NCBI RefSeq assembly: GCF_004801285.1
Contig: NZ_SSNY01000008.1
Span: 124,001-188,000 of the forward strand
DNA: 64,000 bases
From: Ollibium composti
Lineage (GTDB): Bacteria; Pseudomonadota; Alphaproteobacteria; Rhizobiales; Rhizobiaceae
Direction of reading: 5' to 3'
The position numbers were made by a program, and so were the translations under genes. Position 1 is the stretch's first letter, and each line of letters starts with the position of its first letter. Of this stretch, positions 26,341 to 36,889 are shown piece after piece. A model generated the notes under the pieces. That model ran no database searches and had not been told where the DNA came from. It saw only the letters and a program-made list of their open reading frames with translations.

Positions 26341-27846
26341 ATGAAAGACAGTATGAGAAAGGCCTACCTCGCCTCTGTCACCGACCGCTTCGTCAAGGGG
26401 CAGATGGACCGCCGTTCGTTCCTTCGCGCAGCCGGCAAGCTCGGCCTCGGCGCCGGCGCGCTCGGCATGGGTCTCGGCGCGCGTCCGTTCTGGACGATGA
26501 GCCAGGCGCAAGCACAGGACCAGGAGTTGAAGCCGAACGCCGACGTCATGAAGTGGCTCGCCGACGTCGGCAAGCCGTTCGCCGGCACGACGCTGAAACT
26601 GGCGACGGAATCGACGCCGCCTTCCAACGCCATCGCCACCCAGCTCAAGCAGTATTTCGAGGAAGCCTCCGGCATCAAGATCGAGATCGAGGTGCTGCCG
26701 CTCGAGCAGGTGCTGCAGAAGCTGACGCTGGACGTCGCCTCCAGCCTCGGCACCTACGACCTCTACTACATCGACCAGAGTTGGGCGGCCAATTTCAGCC
26801 AGGACGTGTTCGACCCGCGCGAGCAACTCAAGAACGCCGACCTGGCGATGCCGAACTACAACATCGACGACTTCCTCAAGCCGCTGGTCGACGGCATCGC
26901 CATGTACAAGGACACGATGGTCGGCGTGCCCTACGACATCCCGATCTTCATCATGCAGTACCGCAAGGACATCTGGGACGAGTTGAAGCTGCCGGCGCCG
27001 ACGACGATGGAAGACCTGCTCAACGCGTCGAAGGCCATCACCGACGCCAAGGGACCGAACGTCTACGGCACCAGCGGCCAGATGAAGTCGGGCCACTACA
27101 GCCTCGAATGCGACTGGACGGCATGGCTTTGGGGCCATGGCGGCTCGATCTTCGACAAGGACGGCAAGTTCTGCGGCAACGACGAGCGCGGCCTCGAGGC
27201 GATGGCCTACTGGGACAAGCTCAAGGCCACCATGCCGCCCGGCGTCAACGGCTGGACATGGGACGGCGAAGGCCAGTCGGTGGCGCAGGGCGTCGCCGCC
27301 TCGATGCTGTCGTGGGGCGAGTTCTTCCCCTTCTTCGACGACCCCAAGGCATCCAAGGTCTCAGGCCTGATGGAAGCGATCGTGCCGCCGAAACCCACCA
27401 CCACGCTGAGGACCGTGCAGGAAACCGCGTTCGGCGAAATCCCCGGCGTCGGCCATCAGGGCGGCTCGTCACTGGCGGTGTCGAAATACTCGAAGGCACC
27501 GGACGCGGCCTGGATCTTCATGCAGTGGGCGACCTCAGCCGACACCCAGGCACTGATCACCGTGCTTGGCGGCGGCACCGGTCCGACCCGCAAGAGCGTC
27601 TATGACGATCCGCGCGTCAAGGCCAACGCCCGTGTCGGCGCCGGCACCACGCGCCACCTGCCGGTGGTGCGCGAAACCATCGCCAACTACATGGGCTCCG
27701 AGCCGGATCTTCCGGCCTGGGCGGAAATCTCCAGCGACACGATCCCCGTCGCGCTCGGCAAGTATTTCGCCGGCCAGTTGGGCTCCGCCAAGGAGACCAT
27801 GGACGCGCTGAAGTCGCAGGTCGACGAGATCGTCGCCAAGGGCTGA
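26341..27846 (+). CDS. Sugar ABC importer binding protein, Tat-type leader
   Basis: A 501-residue periplasmic receptor of family 1 (SBP_bac_1), long for the family. The leader contains a twin-arginine motif 'DRRSFLR' at residues 23-29, then a hydrophobic glycine/alanine stretch and a cleavage site near AQA, so export through Tat in folded form is expected. The mature domain has the 'GIKIEIEVLPLEQVLQKL' and 'VPYDIPIFIMQYRKDIWDEL' landmarks. The ATG at 26341 has GGAGGAG upstream; the longer open frame overlaps the permease and is rejected. A hairpin follows the stop. Confidence 0.9.
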   Translation: MKDSMRKAYLASVTDRFVKGQMDRRSFLRAAGKLGLGAGALGMGLGARPFWTMSQAQAQDQELKPNADVMKWLADVGKPFAGTTLKLATESTPPSNAIATQLKQYFEEASGIKIEIEVLPLEQVLQKLTLDVASSLGTYDLYYIDQSWAANFSQDVFDPREQLKNADLAMPNYNIDDFLKPLVDGIAMYKDTMVGVPYDIPIFIMQYRKDIWDELKLPAPTTMEDLLNASKAITDAKGPNVYGTSGQMKSGHYSLECDWTAWLWGHGGSIFDKDGKFCGNDERGLEAMAYWDKLKATMPPGVNGWTWDGEGQSVAQGVAASMLSWGEFFPFFDDPKASKVSGLMEAIVPPKPTTTLRTVQETAFGEIPGVGHQGGSSLAVSKYSKAPDAAWIFMQWATSADTQALITVLGGGTGPTRKSVYDDPRVKANARVGAGTTRHLPVVRETIANYMGSEPDLPAWAEISSDTIPVALGKYFAGQLGSAKETMDALKSQVDEIVAKG

Positions 27847-27858
27847 ATTCTGACCATC

Positions 27859-27881
27859 GGGGCGGCGCTCGCCGCCGCCCC
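27859..27881 (+). other. Intercistronic hairpin after binding-protein gene
   Basis: Perfect 9-base-pair stem GGGGCGGCG / CGCCGCCCC with a 5-base loop, 12 bases after the binding-protein stop and before the SDR gene. It lacks a T-run, so it probably stabilises upstream mRNA or attenuates the downstream genes. Confidence 0.65.
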
Positions 27882-27909
27882 GGCATAGCCAATCACGCAA
27901 GAGGGTATC

Positions 27910-28635
27910 ATGGCCGACAAACCATTGGTGGCAGTGACGGGGGCAAGCTCGGGCATCGGCGAGGCCGTCGCCAAGGCCTTCTCGGCCGCCGGCCATCCGG
28001 TGCTGATGATGGCGCGCCGGCTGGAGCGCATGCAGGCGCTGAACCTTCCCAACAGCATGGCCCGCAAGGTCGACGTGCGCGATCGCGCTGAAATCGCCGC
28101 GGCCGTGAAGGAAGCGGAGGAGAAATACGGGCCGGTGGACATGATGTTCGCCAATGCCGGCATCGCCCGGCTCGCCGACATCGGCCGCCAGCCGCCCGAA
28201 GAATGGGACGAGATGATCGACATCAACACCAAGGGCATGCTGAACACCGTCCATGCCGTGATGTCCGGCATGATGGCGCGCCGCCGCGGCACGCTGTTCA
28301 TGATGAGCTCGATCGCCGGCCGCAAGGTTTACCCCGACCATACCGTCTATTGCGGCACCAAGTTCTTCGTCCATGCGATCTCGGAATCGCTGCGCGACTA
28401 CCTTTCCGATTACGACGTGCGCGTCATCGTGCTTTCGCCCGGCGTCATCGAGACGGAGGTGTTGAGCGGCGTGCTCGATCCGATGACGCTTGCCAACTAC
28501 AAGGCCAACAAGGTCAAGATGGGCGGCGGCATCGGGCCGGAGCATGTCGCCAACATTATGCTGCACGCCTACCAGATGCCGCAGAACGCACTGGTCCAGG
28601 AAATCGTCATCACGCCGACCCGCCAGAAATACTGA
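27910..28635 (+). CDS. Short-chain dehydrogenase/reductase
   Basis: A 241-residue classical SDR oxidoreductase. The NAD(P) site is 'VAVTGASSGIGEA' (residues 7-19), with 'MMARRLERM' after it, where the arginines favour NADP. 'FANAGIA' is the NAG motif, and the active site has serine in 'MMSSIAG' and YxxxK in 'VYCGTKFF'. It resembles YdfG-type enzymes that oxidise hydroxy acids or sugar-derived alcohols. It sits between the receptor and ATPase genes of the importer, so it probably converts the imported polyol or sugar to its keto form. Substrate not known. Confidence 0.85.
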   Translation: MADKPLVAVTGASSGIGEAVAKAFSAAGHPVLMMARRLERMQALNLPNSMARKVDVRDRAEIAAAVKEAEEKYGPVDMMFANAGIARLADIGRQPPEEWDEMIDINTKGMLNTVHAVMSGMMARRRGTLFMMSSIAGRKVYPDHTVYCGTKFFVHAISESLRDYLSDYDVRVIVLSPGVIETEVLSGVLDPMTLANYKANKVKMGGGIGPEHVANIMLHAYQMPQNALVQEIVITPTRQKY

Positions 28636-28681
28636 CGCGACGGTTCAGATCCCGACGCCAAGGAAAAAACGGAACACTCAC

Positions 28682-29746
<1,065 letters not shown>

Positions 29747-29839
29747 GGCCATTGTGGTCAGGCACGCTGCCGTCCGAAACCGTATTGGAAAGGCTTGCAC
29801 CGACCGCGCCGAGCGCGGCCGCAAGGGAAAGGGTTTGTC

Positions 29840-31888
29840 ATGAAGTCGCGCTGGTCGGACAGTGAATTCGCCACCGTCGTGGATGGCTATGTCGGCAAGG
29901 GGATCAACCGCGATCTCGCCATCCGCACCTACACGACGCGCCTGCTCGGCGGCGATCCCGAACTGGTCCTGCATGGCGGCGGCAACACGTCGGTGAAGAC
30001 CACCTTCACCGATATGGACGGCACGGCGGTCGATGTCCTGTGCGTCAAGGGCAGCGGCTGGGACATGGGCACGATCGAGCCACCCGGCCTGCCGGCCGTC
30101 CGCCTCGACCCGCTGAAGGCTATGGTCGGTTTCGATACATTGAGCGACGACGACATGGTCATGCTGCAGCGCCGCCTGCTGATGGACCCGGCCGCGCCCA
30201 ATCCGTCTGTCGAAGCGATCCTGCATGCGATCCTGCCGTTCCGGCATATCGACCACACCCACGCCAACGCGATCGTCTCGCTGACCAACCAGCCGCACGG
30301 CGAAGACCTCGTGCGCGAACTGTTTCCCGATTCGATCATCGTTCCCTATGTCATGCCGGGCTTCGTCCTGGCCAAGGCATGCGACGCCGCCTTCCGGGCC
30401 AATCCGAAAGGCGACGGCATGATCCTGCTGAAGCACGGCATCTTCACCTGGTCCGCTGATCCGCGCGAAGCCTACGAGGCCATGATCGCCAAGATCGACC
30501 GCGCCGAGAAGCGCCTGGCGAAGGGTCGCGCCAAGCCGTTCAAGAGCGCTGCCATCCCGGCCGGCATTGCCGACGCCGCCGACATCGCGCCGATCCTGCG
30601 CGGCGCTATCGCCATCGAGGGTGCCGTCGAAGGCGTGCCGAAACGGTTCGTCCTCGAACATCGGGCCGGCGAGAAGGTGCTCGATTTCTGCAATGCCGAA
30701 AACGTCGGCAGCCTGACCCGGCGCGGCAACGCGACACCGGAGCACGTCCTCCACATCAAGCGGTTCGGCGTGGCGCTGCCGGCGCCTTTGGCCGACGATC
30801 TCGACGGCTGGGCGCGCACGGTGCGCGAAGCGGTGGCGGCCTATCAAGCCGAGTACAAGGCCTATTTCGAGCGCAACAACCAGCGCGCCGGCGGCGGCAA
30901 GCGCATGCTCGATGCGATGCCGCGCGTCTTCTACGTCGCAGGCATGGGCCTGTTCGCCGCCGGGGCGGCGCGCAAGAACGCGCTCGTCGCCGCTGATGTC
31001 GCCGAAGCCACCATCGACGTCATCACCAAGGCGGAAGGCATCGAATCCTTCGAGGCCTTGTCGGAAGCCGATCTCTTCGACATCGAATACTGGTCGCTGG
31101 AACAGGCCAAGCTGGCGAAGCAGCTGGAAAGGCCGCTGAGCCGGCAGGTGGCGGTCGTCACCGGCGGCGCCGGCGGGCTGGGCCTCGCCGTCGCCGAGGC
31201 GCTGAAGGCGGAAGGCGCCGAGATCGCCCTGATCGACATCGCCGAAGAGGCGCTGGAGCGCGAGGCGAAGCGCCTCGGCGGGATCGGCGTCGCCTGCGAC
31301 GTCACCGATCCGGCGGTCGTTGACGCGGCCATCGCCAAGATCGTCGACCGCTATGGCGGCATCGACATCCTCATCTCCAACGCTGGCGCCGCCTTCCAGG
31401 GCAAGCTGGTCGAAGTCGACGAAGCGACCTTCCGCAAGGCCTTCGACCTCAATTTCTGGAGCCACCACTATGTGGCTCGCGCCGTCGTGAAAGTCATGCG
31501 CAGGCAGGGAACCGGCGGTGCGCTGGTCTTCAACGTATCCAAACAGGCGGTCAATCCGGGCGCCGACTTCGGCCCCTACGGCACGTCGAAGGCGGCGCTG
31601 ATGGCGCTGATGCGCCAATATGCCGTCGAGCATGGTGGCGACGGCATCACCTCAAACGCCGTCAACGCCGACCGCATCCGCACGGGCCTGATGACCGACA
31701 AAATGGTGCTTGAGCGCAGCAAGGCGCGCGGCGTCACGCCGGAAGCCTATATGCGCGGCAACCTCGTCGGCCGCGAGGTGACCGGCGCCGATGTGGCGGC
31801 CGCCTTCGTCCATCTCGCCAAGGCGCGCACCAGCACCGGCGCGGTGATCAGCGTCGACGGCGGCAATGTCGCTGCGATGATGCGCTAG
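29840..31888 (+). CDS. Fused class II aldolase / short-chain dehydrogenase (RhaD paralogue)
   Basis: A 682-residue protein with the same two-domain plan as rhaD. Residues about 20-400 are the aldolase domain ('LHGGGNTSVKTTF', zinc pair in 'HIDHTHANAIVS', third histidine in 'LLKHGIFTWS'). Residues about 430-682 are an SDR domain ('VVTGGAGGLGLAVAEAL', YxxxK in 'GPYGTSKAAL'). It would cleave a ketose-1-phosphate to DHAP and an aldehyde and then oxidise or reduce the aldehyde. Divergence from rhaD is marked in the substrate-facing parts, so a different sugar is likely. Start at 29840 follows a purine-rich site (AAGGGAAAGGG). It lies downstream of the importer ATPase in the same operon. Confidence 0.85.
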   Translation: MKSRWSDSEFATVVDGYVGKGINRDLAIRTYTTRLLGGDPELVLHGGGNTSVKTTFTDMDGTAVDVLCVKGSGWDMGTIEPPGLPAVRLDPLKAMVGFDTLSDDDMVMLQRRLLMDPAAPNPSVEAILHAILPFRHIDHTHANAIVSLTNQPHGEDLVRELFPDSIIVPYVMPGFVLAKACDAAFRANPKGDGMILLKHGIFTWSADPREAYEAMIAKIDRAEKRLAKGRAKPFKSAAIPAGIADAADIAPILRGAIAIEGAVEGVPKRFVLEHRAGEKVLDFCNAENVGSLTRRGNATPEHVLHIKRFGVALPAPLADDLDGWARTVREAVAAYQAEYKAYFERNNQRAGGGKRMLDAMPRVFYVAGMGLFAAGAARKNALVAADVAEATIDVITKAEGIESFEALSEADLFDIEYWSLEQAKLAKQLERPLSRQVAVVTGGAGGLGLAVAEALKAEGAEIALIDIAEEALEREAKRLGGIGVACDVTDPAVVDAAIAKIVDRYGGIDILISNAGAAFQGKLVEVDEATFRKAFDLNFWSHHYVARAVVKVMRRQGTGGALVFNVSKQAVNPGADFGPYGTSKAALMALMRQYAVEHGGDGITSNAVNADRIRTGLMTDKMVLERSKARGVTPEAYMRGNLVGREVTGADVAAAFVHLAKARTSTGAVISVDGGNVAAMMR

Positions 31889-31917
31889 CGGGTAAAACGA
31901 ACGAGCGAGGAAAGCCG

Positions 31918-32958
31918 ATGGCGACGATCCTGATCCTTGGCGCGGGCGTGATGGGTAGCGCGCTGGCCGTGCCCGCGGCCGACAACGGCCATACGGTGCT
32001 CCTTGCCGGCACGCCGGTCGACACCGACATCATCGCGCGCATCGGCAAGGCTGGCGGCGTGCACCCGAAACTCGATCAGCCGCTGCCCGGCAATGTCAGG
32101 CCGATCGCCAACGCCGATCTCTCAGATGCCGATGTCGAGGCCGCCGACATGATCGTCGTCGGCGTCAGCAGCCCCGGCATTTCCTGGGCGGTGGAGCGGC
32201 TCGCCGGCGCGATGAAGCGGCCGCGCCGAATCGCCTTCGTTACGAAAGGATTGGACAAAGCCGGCTCGTCGCTCGTCACCCTGGCGGGCTCCTTGCCCTC
32301 GCGACTGCCGCAGATGAGCGCCTTCCTCGGCATCGGCGGGCCCTGCATCGCGCGCGAGCTCGCTAATCGCAAGCCCAGCGCCTGCGTCTACGCCTGCGCC
32401 GACCGGCAGGCGGCGGGCGAGTTCGCAGCGCTGATGACGACGGACTACTACCGGCTTTCGACCACGGACGACGTCGTCGGCGTGGAAGCCTGCGCGGCGC
32501 TCAAGAATTTCTACGCGATCGGGGTGGCGGCAATGCAGACGCGCTATCCGGATTCGGCGCGCGCCGATGCGCAGTCGAAGAACCCGACCGCCGCCGCCTT
32601 CACACAGGCGACGCGCGAGATGGCGCGCCTGTGCGAACGCTTCGGTGGCAGGCGCGACACCGCTTTCGACCTCGCCGGCCTCGGCGACCTGCATGTGACG
32701 GTCGGCGGCGGACGCAACAGCCGCCTTGGCCATGAACTCGGCAGGGATCGCACCGTTTCCGACGTAATGGCAAAGGAACTTGCCGGCGAGACCGTCGAGG
32801 GCATAGACACCGCGCGCATGCTATCGGCCTGGCTGCAGCCGACACCGGGACTCGAACCGATCGGCCCTGACCGTTTCCCGCTCGCCTACGCCATCATCGA
32901 CGCGGTGCTTCAGGACACGCCCTTCAAGTTCGATTTCGCGACGCTGACGATTTCCTGA
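31918..32958 (+). CDS. Glycerol-3-phosphate dehydrogenase-like NAD(P) oxidoreductase
   Basis: A 346-residue protein of the GpsA family. It has the N-terminal Rossmann motif 'LGAGVMGSALAVPAADNGH', the catalytic lysine segment 'ACAALKNFYAIGVAAMQ', and the C-terminal family blocks 'DLAGLGDLHVTVGGGRNSRLG'. GpsA normally makes sn-glycerol-3-phosphate from DHAP. This copy is last in a catabolic operon and lacks the consensus 'GPSFA' (it reads 'GGPCIARELA'), so it probably is not the housekeeping enzyme and may act on another phosphorylated or branched substrate. It ends only nine bases from the convergent dhaL stop. Confidence 0.78.
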   Translation: MATILILGAGVMGSALAVPAADNGHTVLLAGTPVDTDIIARIGKAGGVHPKLDQPLPGNVRPIANADLSDADVEAADMIVVGVSSPGISWAVERLAGAMKRPRRIAFVTKGLDKAGSSLVTLAGSLPSRLPQMSAFLGIGGPCIARELANRKPSACVYACADRQAAGEFAALMTTDYYRLSTTDDVVGVEACAALKNFYAIGVAAMQTRYPDSARADAQSKNPTAAAFTQATREMARLCERFGGRRDTAFDLAGLGDLHVTVGGGRNSRLGHELGRDRTVSDVMAKELAGETVEGIDTARMLSAWLQPTPGLEPIGPDRFPLAYAIIDAVLQDTPFKFDFATLTIS

Positions 32959-32967
32959 GGACCGGCC

Positions 32968-33606
32968 TCAGGCATCGGCGAGACTGTCGGCCATGGAACG
33001 GATGACGGTGACCGCCGACGCCGCTCCCGGGTCGACGTGACCGAGCGAGCGGTCGCCGAGGCGTGCCGCCCTGCCCTTGGTGGCGGCGAAATTCCGGGTC
33101 GCCTCGGCGCCCTGTTCGGCGGCGTCGGCGGCCGCTGCCAAAGCGGCCGGCAGGGAGGCGCCGGCGGCTCGGGCCTGCCGGGCGGCTTCGGCGGCGGGCA
33201 ACCAAGCATCGATCATGGTCTTTTCACCCGGTTCGGCCTTGCCGCGATCCTGGATGCCTTTCGCCATGGCCGCGAATGCATCGACCATGTCGTCCGCCTC
33301 AAGCTTGGCCTTGCCCTTCACGGCCGCGCCCGCGCGCATGAAAGCGGTGGCGTAGAGCGGTCCACAGGAAGCGCCGACCGCGTTGAGGAAGGCCTTTGCG
33401 GCCGCGTTGAAGACGACGGTGGGGTCGGCGTCATCGCCAAGCGCTGCGGTGGCGTCGCGGGCGGCGGCGAAGCCGAGATCCATCGCTATGCCATGGTCGG
33501 CATCGCCGATGACGCCGTCGAGCGCGCACAATCGGTCCTTGTCGGCCTCGATCGCAACGGCGATTGCAGCAAACATCGCCTTGAGCCTGTCGGTCGAGAT
33601 CGTCAT
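32968..33606 (-). CDS. dhaL: Dihydroxyacetone kinase family, DhaL (ADP-binding) subunit
   Basis: A 212-residue all-helical DhaL subunit that holds the nucleotide. The magnesium-binding aspartate motif is 'DGVIGDADHGIAMDLGF' near residues 29-45, with 'GASCGPLYATAFM' and 'PGEKTMIDAW' following as in the family. The start codon shares its A with the dhaK stop (TGATG), so the two are made together. DhaK+DhaL without a DhaM phosphotransfer subunit nearby suggests an ATP-dependent kinase. In this operon the likely substrate is a tetrulose (erythrulose) rather than dihydroxyacetone, as for tetrulose kinases of this family in mycobacteria; this is inference. Confidence 0.87.
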   Translation of the reverse strand: MTISTDRLKAMFAAIAVAIEADKDRLCALDGVIGDADHGIAMDLGFAAARDATAALGDDADPTVVFNAAAKAFLNAVGASCGPLYATAFMRAGAAVKGKAKLEADDMVDAFAAMAKGIQDRGKAEPGEKTMIDAWLPAAEAARQARAAGASLPAALAAAADAAEQGAEATRNFAATKGRAARLGDRSLGHVDPGAASAVTVIRSMADSLADA

Positions 33607-34613
33607 CAGCCCGCCCTGAACATCGCGCAGTCGCAGGGATGGTCGAGCATCGACTGCAACTCGCCATCGAGGCGATGCAGCGTGATCGAAGCGCCCGCCA
33701 TTTCGAGCGAGGTGCAATAATTGCCGACCCAGGTGGCATGGGTTTCGACGCCGCGATCCGCGAGGCGGGCCGCCACCCTGCGGTTCATGATGTAGAGTTC
33801 CATCAGGGGAGTGGAACCCAGCGAATTCACCAGAACGGCAACACGGTCGCCGCGCGATGGCGCCATCTCGGCGAATATCTTGTCGATGATGTCGTCGACG
33901 ATCTCGTCGGCCGTGCGCAGCGGGCCGCGCTCGACGCCCGGCTCGCCGTGGATACCCATGCCGATTTCCATCTCGTCCGGACCGATCTCGAAATTCGGCC
34001 GACGAGTCTGCGGCAGCGAACAGGGAGCGAGCGCGACGCCGACCGTATAGGTCTGGTCGTTGGCCTTGCGCAGAATGCGTTCGCATTCGTCCAGCGGCAG
34101 CATCCTGTCGGCGGCGGCACCTCCCGCCTTGAAGACGAAAAAGTTGCCCGCCACGCCGCGGCGTTTTTCGCGTTCGCCGGGCGGGGCAGAGGCGACGTCG
34201 TCGGTGCTGAGCACGGTGCGCACCTCGATGTCCTCCATCGCCAGCATTTCGGCCGCCATGTCGAAATTCATGACATCGCCGGCGTAGTTGCCATAGGCGA
34301 AGAGAATGCCGGCGCCGCCGTCCACGGCCTTGGCGCATTCGACGATCGGATCGGGCGGCGGCGAGGCGAAGACGTTGCCGACGGCACAGGCATCGGCAAG
34401 GCCCTTGCCGACGAAACCGAGGAAAGTCGGTTCATGGCCGGAGCCGCCGCCGATAACCAACCCCACCTTGCCGGGGCGCGGCCCGTTCAGGGAGACGATC
34501 GAGCGCGGGCTGCCTTCGACCGCGCGGATATGGCGCGGATGGGCGGCAAGCACGCCTTGCAGCATCTCCTCGACGGCCCTGGCACCATCGTTGACGATCT
34601 TCTTCGTCTGCAC
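33606..34613 (-). CDS. dhaK: Dihydroxyacetone/tetrulose kinase, DhaK subunit
   Basis: A 335-residue DhaK substrate-binding subunit. The three key residues of the family are present at near-standard spacing: H60 in 'GGGSGHEPTFLG', D113 in 'YGNYAGDVMNFD', and H222 in 'MGIHGEPGVERG', the residue that binds the ketose covalently. The start is GTG at 34613, chosen because GGGGAGG lies six bases before it and the next upstream codons are not conserved. It follows eryI by 76 bases and overlaps dhaL. Being last in a tetritol operon, it may phosphorylate D- or L-erythrulose so that non-phosphorylated tetruloses can join the pathway. Confidence 0.88.
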   Translation of the reverse strand: MQTKKIVNDGARAVEEMLQGVLAAHPRHIRAVEGSPRSIVSLNGPRPGKVGLVIGGGSGHEPTFLGFVGKGLADACAVGNVFASPPPDPIVECAKAVDGGAGILFAYGNYAGDVMNFDMAAEMLAMEDIEVRTVLSTDDVASAPPGEREKRRGVAGNFFVFKAGGAAADRMLPLDECERILRKANDQTYTVGVALAPCSLPQTRRPNFEIGPDEMEIGMGIHGEPGVERGPLRTADEIVDDIIDKIFAEMAPSRGDRVAVLVNSLGSTPLMELYIMNRRVAARLADRGVETHATWVGNYCTSLEMAGASITLHRLDGELQSMLDHPCDCAMFRAG

Positions 34614-34689
34614 GATCAACCTCCCCTTGGCGGCACCGCATCCGGACATGCTGGCCTTCCAAGCAAGGTAGCGAGGGAAAGCCGAGGTG

Positions 34690-35133
34690 TCACGACGGCT
34701 TGTTGCCGTCCAGCCGGTCGATGGCCGCGACATTGCCGGCCGACGGGCCGGCGGGGTCGAATTCCGAAGCCAGCCAGGTATCGGCGATCGCCTTGGCGAG
34801 TTCGGGGCCGATGACCCGTGCGCCCATGGTGATGATCTGCGCATTGTTGGACTTGGCGGCGCGTTCGGCCGAATAGGTGTCATGGGTGAGCGCGGCGCGG
34901 ATGCCCGGCACCTTGTTCGCCGAGATGCAGACGCCGATGCCGGTGCCGCAGAAAAGGATGGCGCGGTCGTAAGCGCCTTCGAGCACCTCCTTGCCGACCG
35001 ACGCGGCAAGATCGGCATAGTAGCCGCTCTGGCTGAGGTCCGTCACGTCAAGGTCTTCGCGTCCCTTCAGATGCGCGGCGATGACGTCGAGCAGCGGTTT
35101 TCCGGCGCTGTCTGCTCCGAGGGCGATCTTCAT
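34690..35133 (-). CDS. eryI: RpiB-type sugar-phosphate isomerase, probable EryI
   Basis: A 147-residue RpiB/LacAB-family isomerase. The catalytic cysteine is C62 in '[15 protein letters not shown]' and the ring-opening histidine is in '[12 protein letters not shown]'. In Brucella and Rhizobium the equivalent gene (EryI) turns D-erythrulose-4-phosphate into D-erythrose-4-phosphate, the exit to the pentose phosphate pathway. The start overlaps the eryH stop by ATGA. Its position directly after eryB-eryC-eryH is the reason for choosing EryI over ribose-5-phosphate isomerase; sequence alone does not separate them. Confidence 0.85.
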   Translation of the reverse strand: MKIALGADSAGKPLLDVIAAHLKGREDLDVTDLSQSGYYADLAASVGKEVLEGAYDRAILFCGTGIGVCISANKVPGIRAALTHDTYSAERAAKSNNAQIITMGARVIGPELAKAIADTWLASEFDPAGPSAGNVAAIDRLDGNKPS

Positions 35134-35930
35134 GGCCTGATCTCCTGTGTGTTGGTTTGATCGCGTTCGCGCACCGCCGCGAGAACGCGCTCTATAATGT
35201 CCATATAGCCCTCCGCGCGCCATGCGGCACGGCCAATGAACAGGCCGTCCACATTGGGCTGTCCGCTCAGTTCTGCACAGTTGTCCGCGTTCACGCTGCC
35301 GCCGTAGAGAACCGGCGGCGGTGCGGCCAGATACCGGCCCGCCACCGCGCGGATGAACGCCTGCTGGCCATCCGCATAATCGGCGGAAGCGGGCATGCCT
35401 TTTTCGCCGATGGCCCAGACGGGCTCGTAGGCGAACAGGACCGCGGCCGAGCGCGCCTCACCTTCCAGCGCCGCGAGCGCTCCCTCGACCTGTCGCTCCA
35501 GAACCGCCCGAGCGCGTCCGTCTTCGCGCTCCTCATATATCTCGCCGACACAGATCAGCGGCGTCAGGCCATGGCGCACGGCCGCCGCTACCTTGAGACC
35601 CACGGTAGCATCGGTTTCGCCGAAATGCTGGCGCCTTTCGCTATGCCCGAGTTCGACGAGATCGGCGCCGCAATCCTTCAGCATCACCGGCGAAATCTCG
35701 CCGGTCCAGGCGCCGGCATCGGCCCAATGCATGTTCTGCGCCCCGACCCTGACTCCGGTGCCGGCCAGCGCCGCCGCGACCTCGCGCAGGCAGGTGAAGG
35801 GCGGAATGACGAACGGCTGGACGCGCTTGTCCAGCCCGCGTGCGAAGGGGGCCAGCGCCTTGGCGAAAGCCAACCCCTCGGAGAGGGTCTTGTTCATCTT
35901 CCAACTGGTGCCGATCCAGAGCGGGGTCAT
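35130..35930 (-). CDS. eryH: Triose-phosphate isomerase homologue, probable EryH
   Basis: A 266-residue TIM-barrel protein with the intact catalytic set of triose-phosphate isomerase: K11 in 'GTSWKMNKT', H96 in '[14 protein letters not shown]', and E169 in '[10 protein letters not shown]'. The start '[12 protein letters not shown]' is characteristic of the TpiA2/EryH group, which acts on tetrulose-4-phosphate in the Brucella erythritol route (Barbier and colleagues). ATGA overlaps with eryC upstream and eryI downstream show tight coupling. It is unlikely to be the housekeeping TpiA because of this context. Confidence 0.86.
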   Translation of the reverse strand: MTPLWIGTSWKMNKTLSEGLAFAKALAPFARGLDKRVQPFVIPPFTCLREVAAALAGTGVRVGAQNMHWADAGAWTGEISPVMLKDCGADLVELGHSERRQHFGETDATVGLKVAAAVRHGLTPLICVGEIYEEREDGRARAVLERQVEGALAALEGEARSAAVLFAYEPVWAIGEKGMPASADYADGQQAFIRAVAGRYLAAPPPVLYGGSVNADNCAELSGQPNVDGLFIGRAAWRAEGYMDIIERVLAAVRERDQTNTQEIRP

Positions 35931-36889
35931 GACTGTACCCCCGCTTCCGGCGCCAGCGCCGAGCGGCCTGTCTCGACGTAAGGTGCCCAGTAATCGACGG
36001 ACTCGCGCATCATCGCCACCACCTGCCGGTCGACGGGATCACGCTCGCGGAACGACAGTTCCAGGCAGATTTCGTTGCGCGTGCTGCCGCCGCGCTGCAG
36101 TGTCTCCAGGAACTTCGCCGGCTCGATGCGCCCGTCGGCGTTGTACTTCGCCGTAAACGGCCAATGGCCGCCCTTGTTCATCGACGACTGCTTGATATGG
36201 ACGATCGGCGAGTGCGACGCGAAGCGCTCTGCCCAGGCATAGGGATCGACGTCGGCGGGGTCGCTCGACGTCACGTCGCCATGGTCGATGTCGATCATCA
36301 TGTTGAGCGGTAGCGCCAGCCCTGCCCCGTCGATCCTGTCCTGAAGCGCCGCGCAGGCGTCCAGCGTGTGGCCGAATTCCCGGCCGACCGACATCGGCTC
36401 CCAGATCAGGAATTTGAGGCCGCATGCTTTTGCGGTTTCGGCGACCTCGCCCCAATGGCCGAGGGCCGTGTCGATCATAGCCTCCCTGCGGGCTTCGTCG
36501 TCGAAGTCGCGATGAGGCAGGATGGCGAACTGCGTGCCGCAGCTCTCGGCGCCGATGTCGGCGGCGATGGACGCCATCGTCCGGAACCATTCGATATAGT
36601 AGCGGCGCACATCCGAATCCGGATGGCCGAAATGGTTGAGCCGGCCGTAAGGCCCGGTGAAGAAGGAAGTCACCCGGACATTGGTCCGCGCCAGCGCCGC
36701 CTGGAATCGCCGCACCGTCTTGCTTATCGTTGCCGCCGGCCATGCCGGGTTGATGAATTCATGCGTCAGCTGGACATACCGGATGCCGATGCGCCACGCG
36801 ATGGTGTCGATCAGGTCGTCCGGATCGGCGAAACGGTTCACCAGCGGATTGGTGTTCACGGAAAGGGTGAAGGAGGCGGCGTCTGGCAT
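35927..36889 (-). CDS. eryC: Xylose-isomerase-superfamily protein, probable tetrulose-phosphate racemase EryC
   Basis: A 320-residue TIM-barrel sugar-phosphate isomerase/epimerase (AP_endonuc_2 fold). Likely metal ligands are the glutamate of 'FLIWEPMSVGREFGHT', the aspartates and histidine of 'NMMIDIDHGDVTSSD', the histidine of 'IVHIKQSSMNKGGHWPFT', and the glutamate of 'EICLELSFRERD'. EryC of Brucella is a tetrulose-4-phosphate racemase of this fold, and the gene has the same neighbours here. Start at 36889 shares its A with the eryB stop (TGATG); the longer open frame lies inside eryB. No signal peptide. Confidence 0.86.
   Translation of the reverse strand: MPDAASFTLSVNTNPLVNRFADPDDLIDTIAWRIGIRYVQLTHEFINPAWPAATISKTVRRFQAALARTNVRVTSFFTGPYGRLNHFGHPDSDVRRYYIEWFRTMASIAADIGAESCGTQFAILPHRDFDDEARREAMIDTALGHWGEVAETAKACGLKFLIWEPMSVGREFGHTLDACAALQDRIDGAGLALPLNMMIDIDHGDVTSSDPADVDPYAWAERFASHSPIVHIKQSSMNKGGHWPFTAKYNADGRIEPAKFLETLQRGGSTRNEICLELSFRERDPVDRQVVAMMRESVDYWAPYVETGRSALAPEAGVQS

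Noticed and set aside
31918..32958. Housekeeping glycerol-3-phosphate dehydrogenase GpsA
   Set aside because: It is the last gene of a sugar-uptake operon and deviates in the GPSFA motif. A lipid-synthesis role is possible but not favoured.
35130..35930. Housekeeping triose-phosphate isomerase
   Set aside because: Catalytic residues are intact, but overlaps with eryC and eryI in a tetritol operon point to the EryH role.
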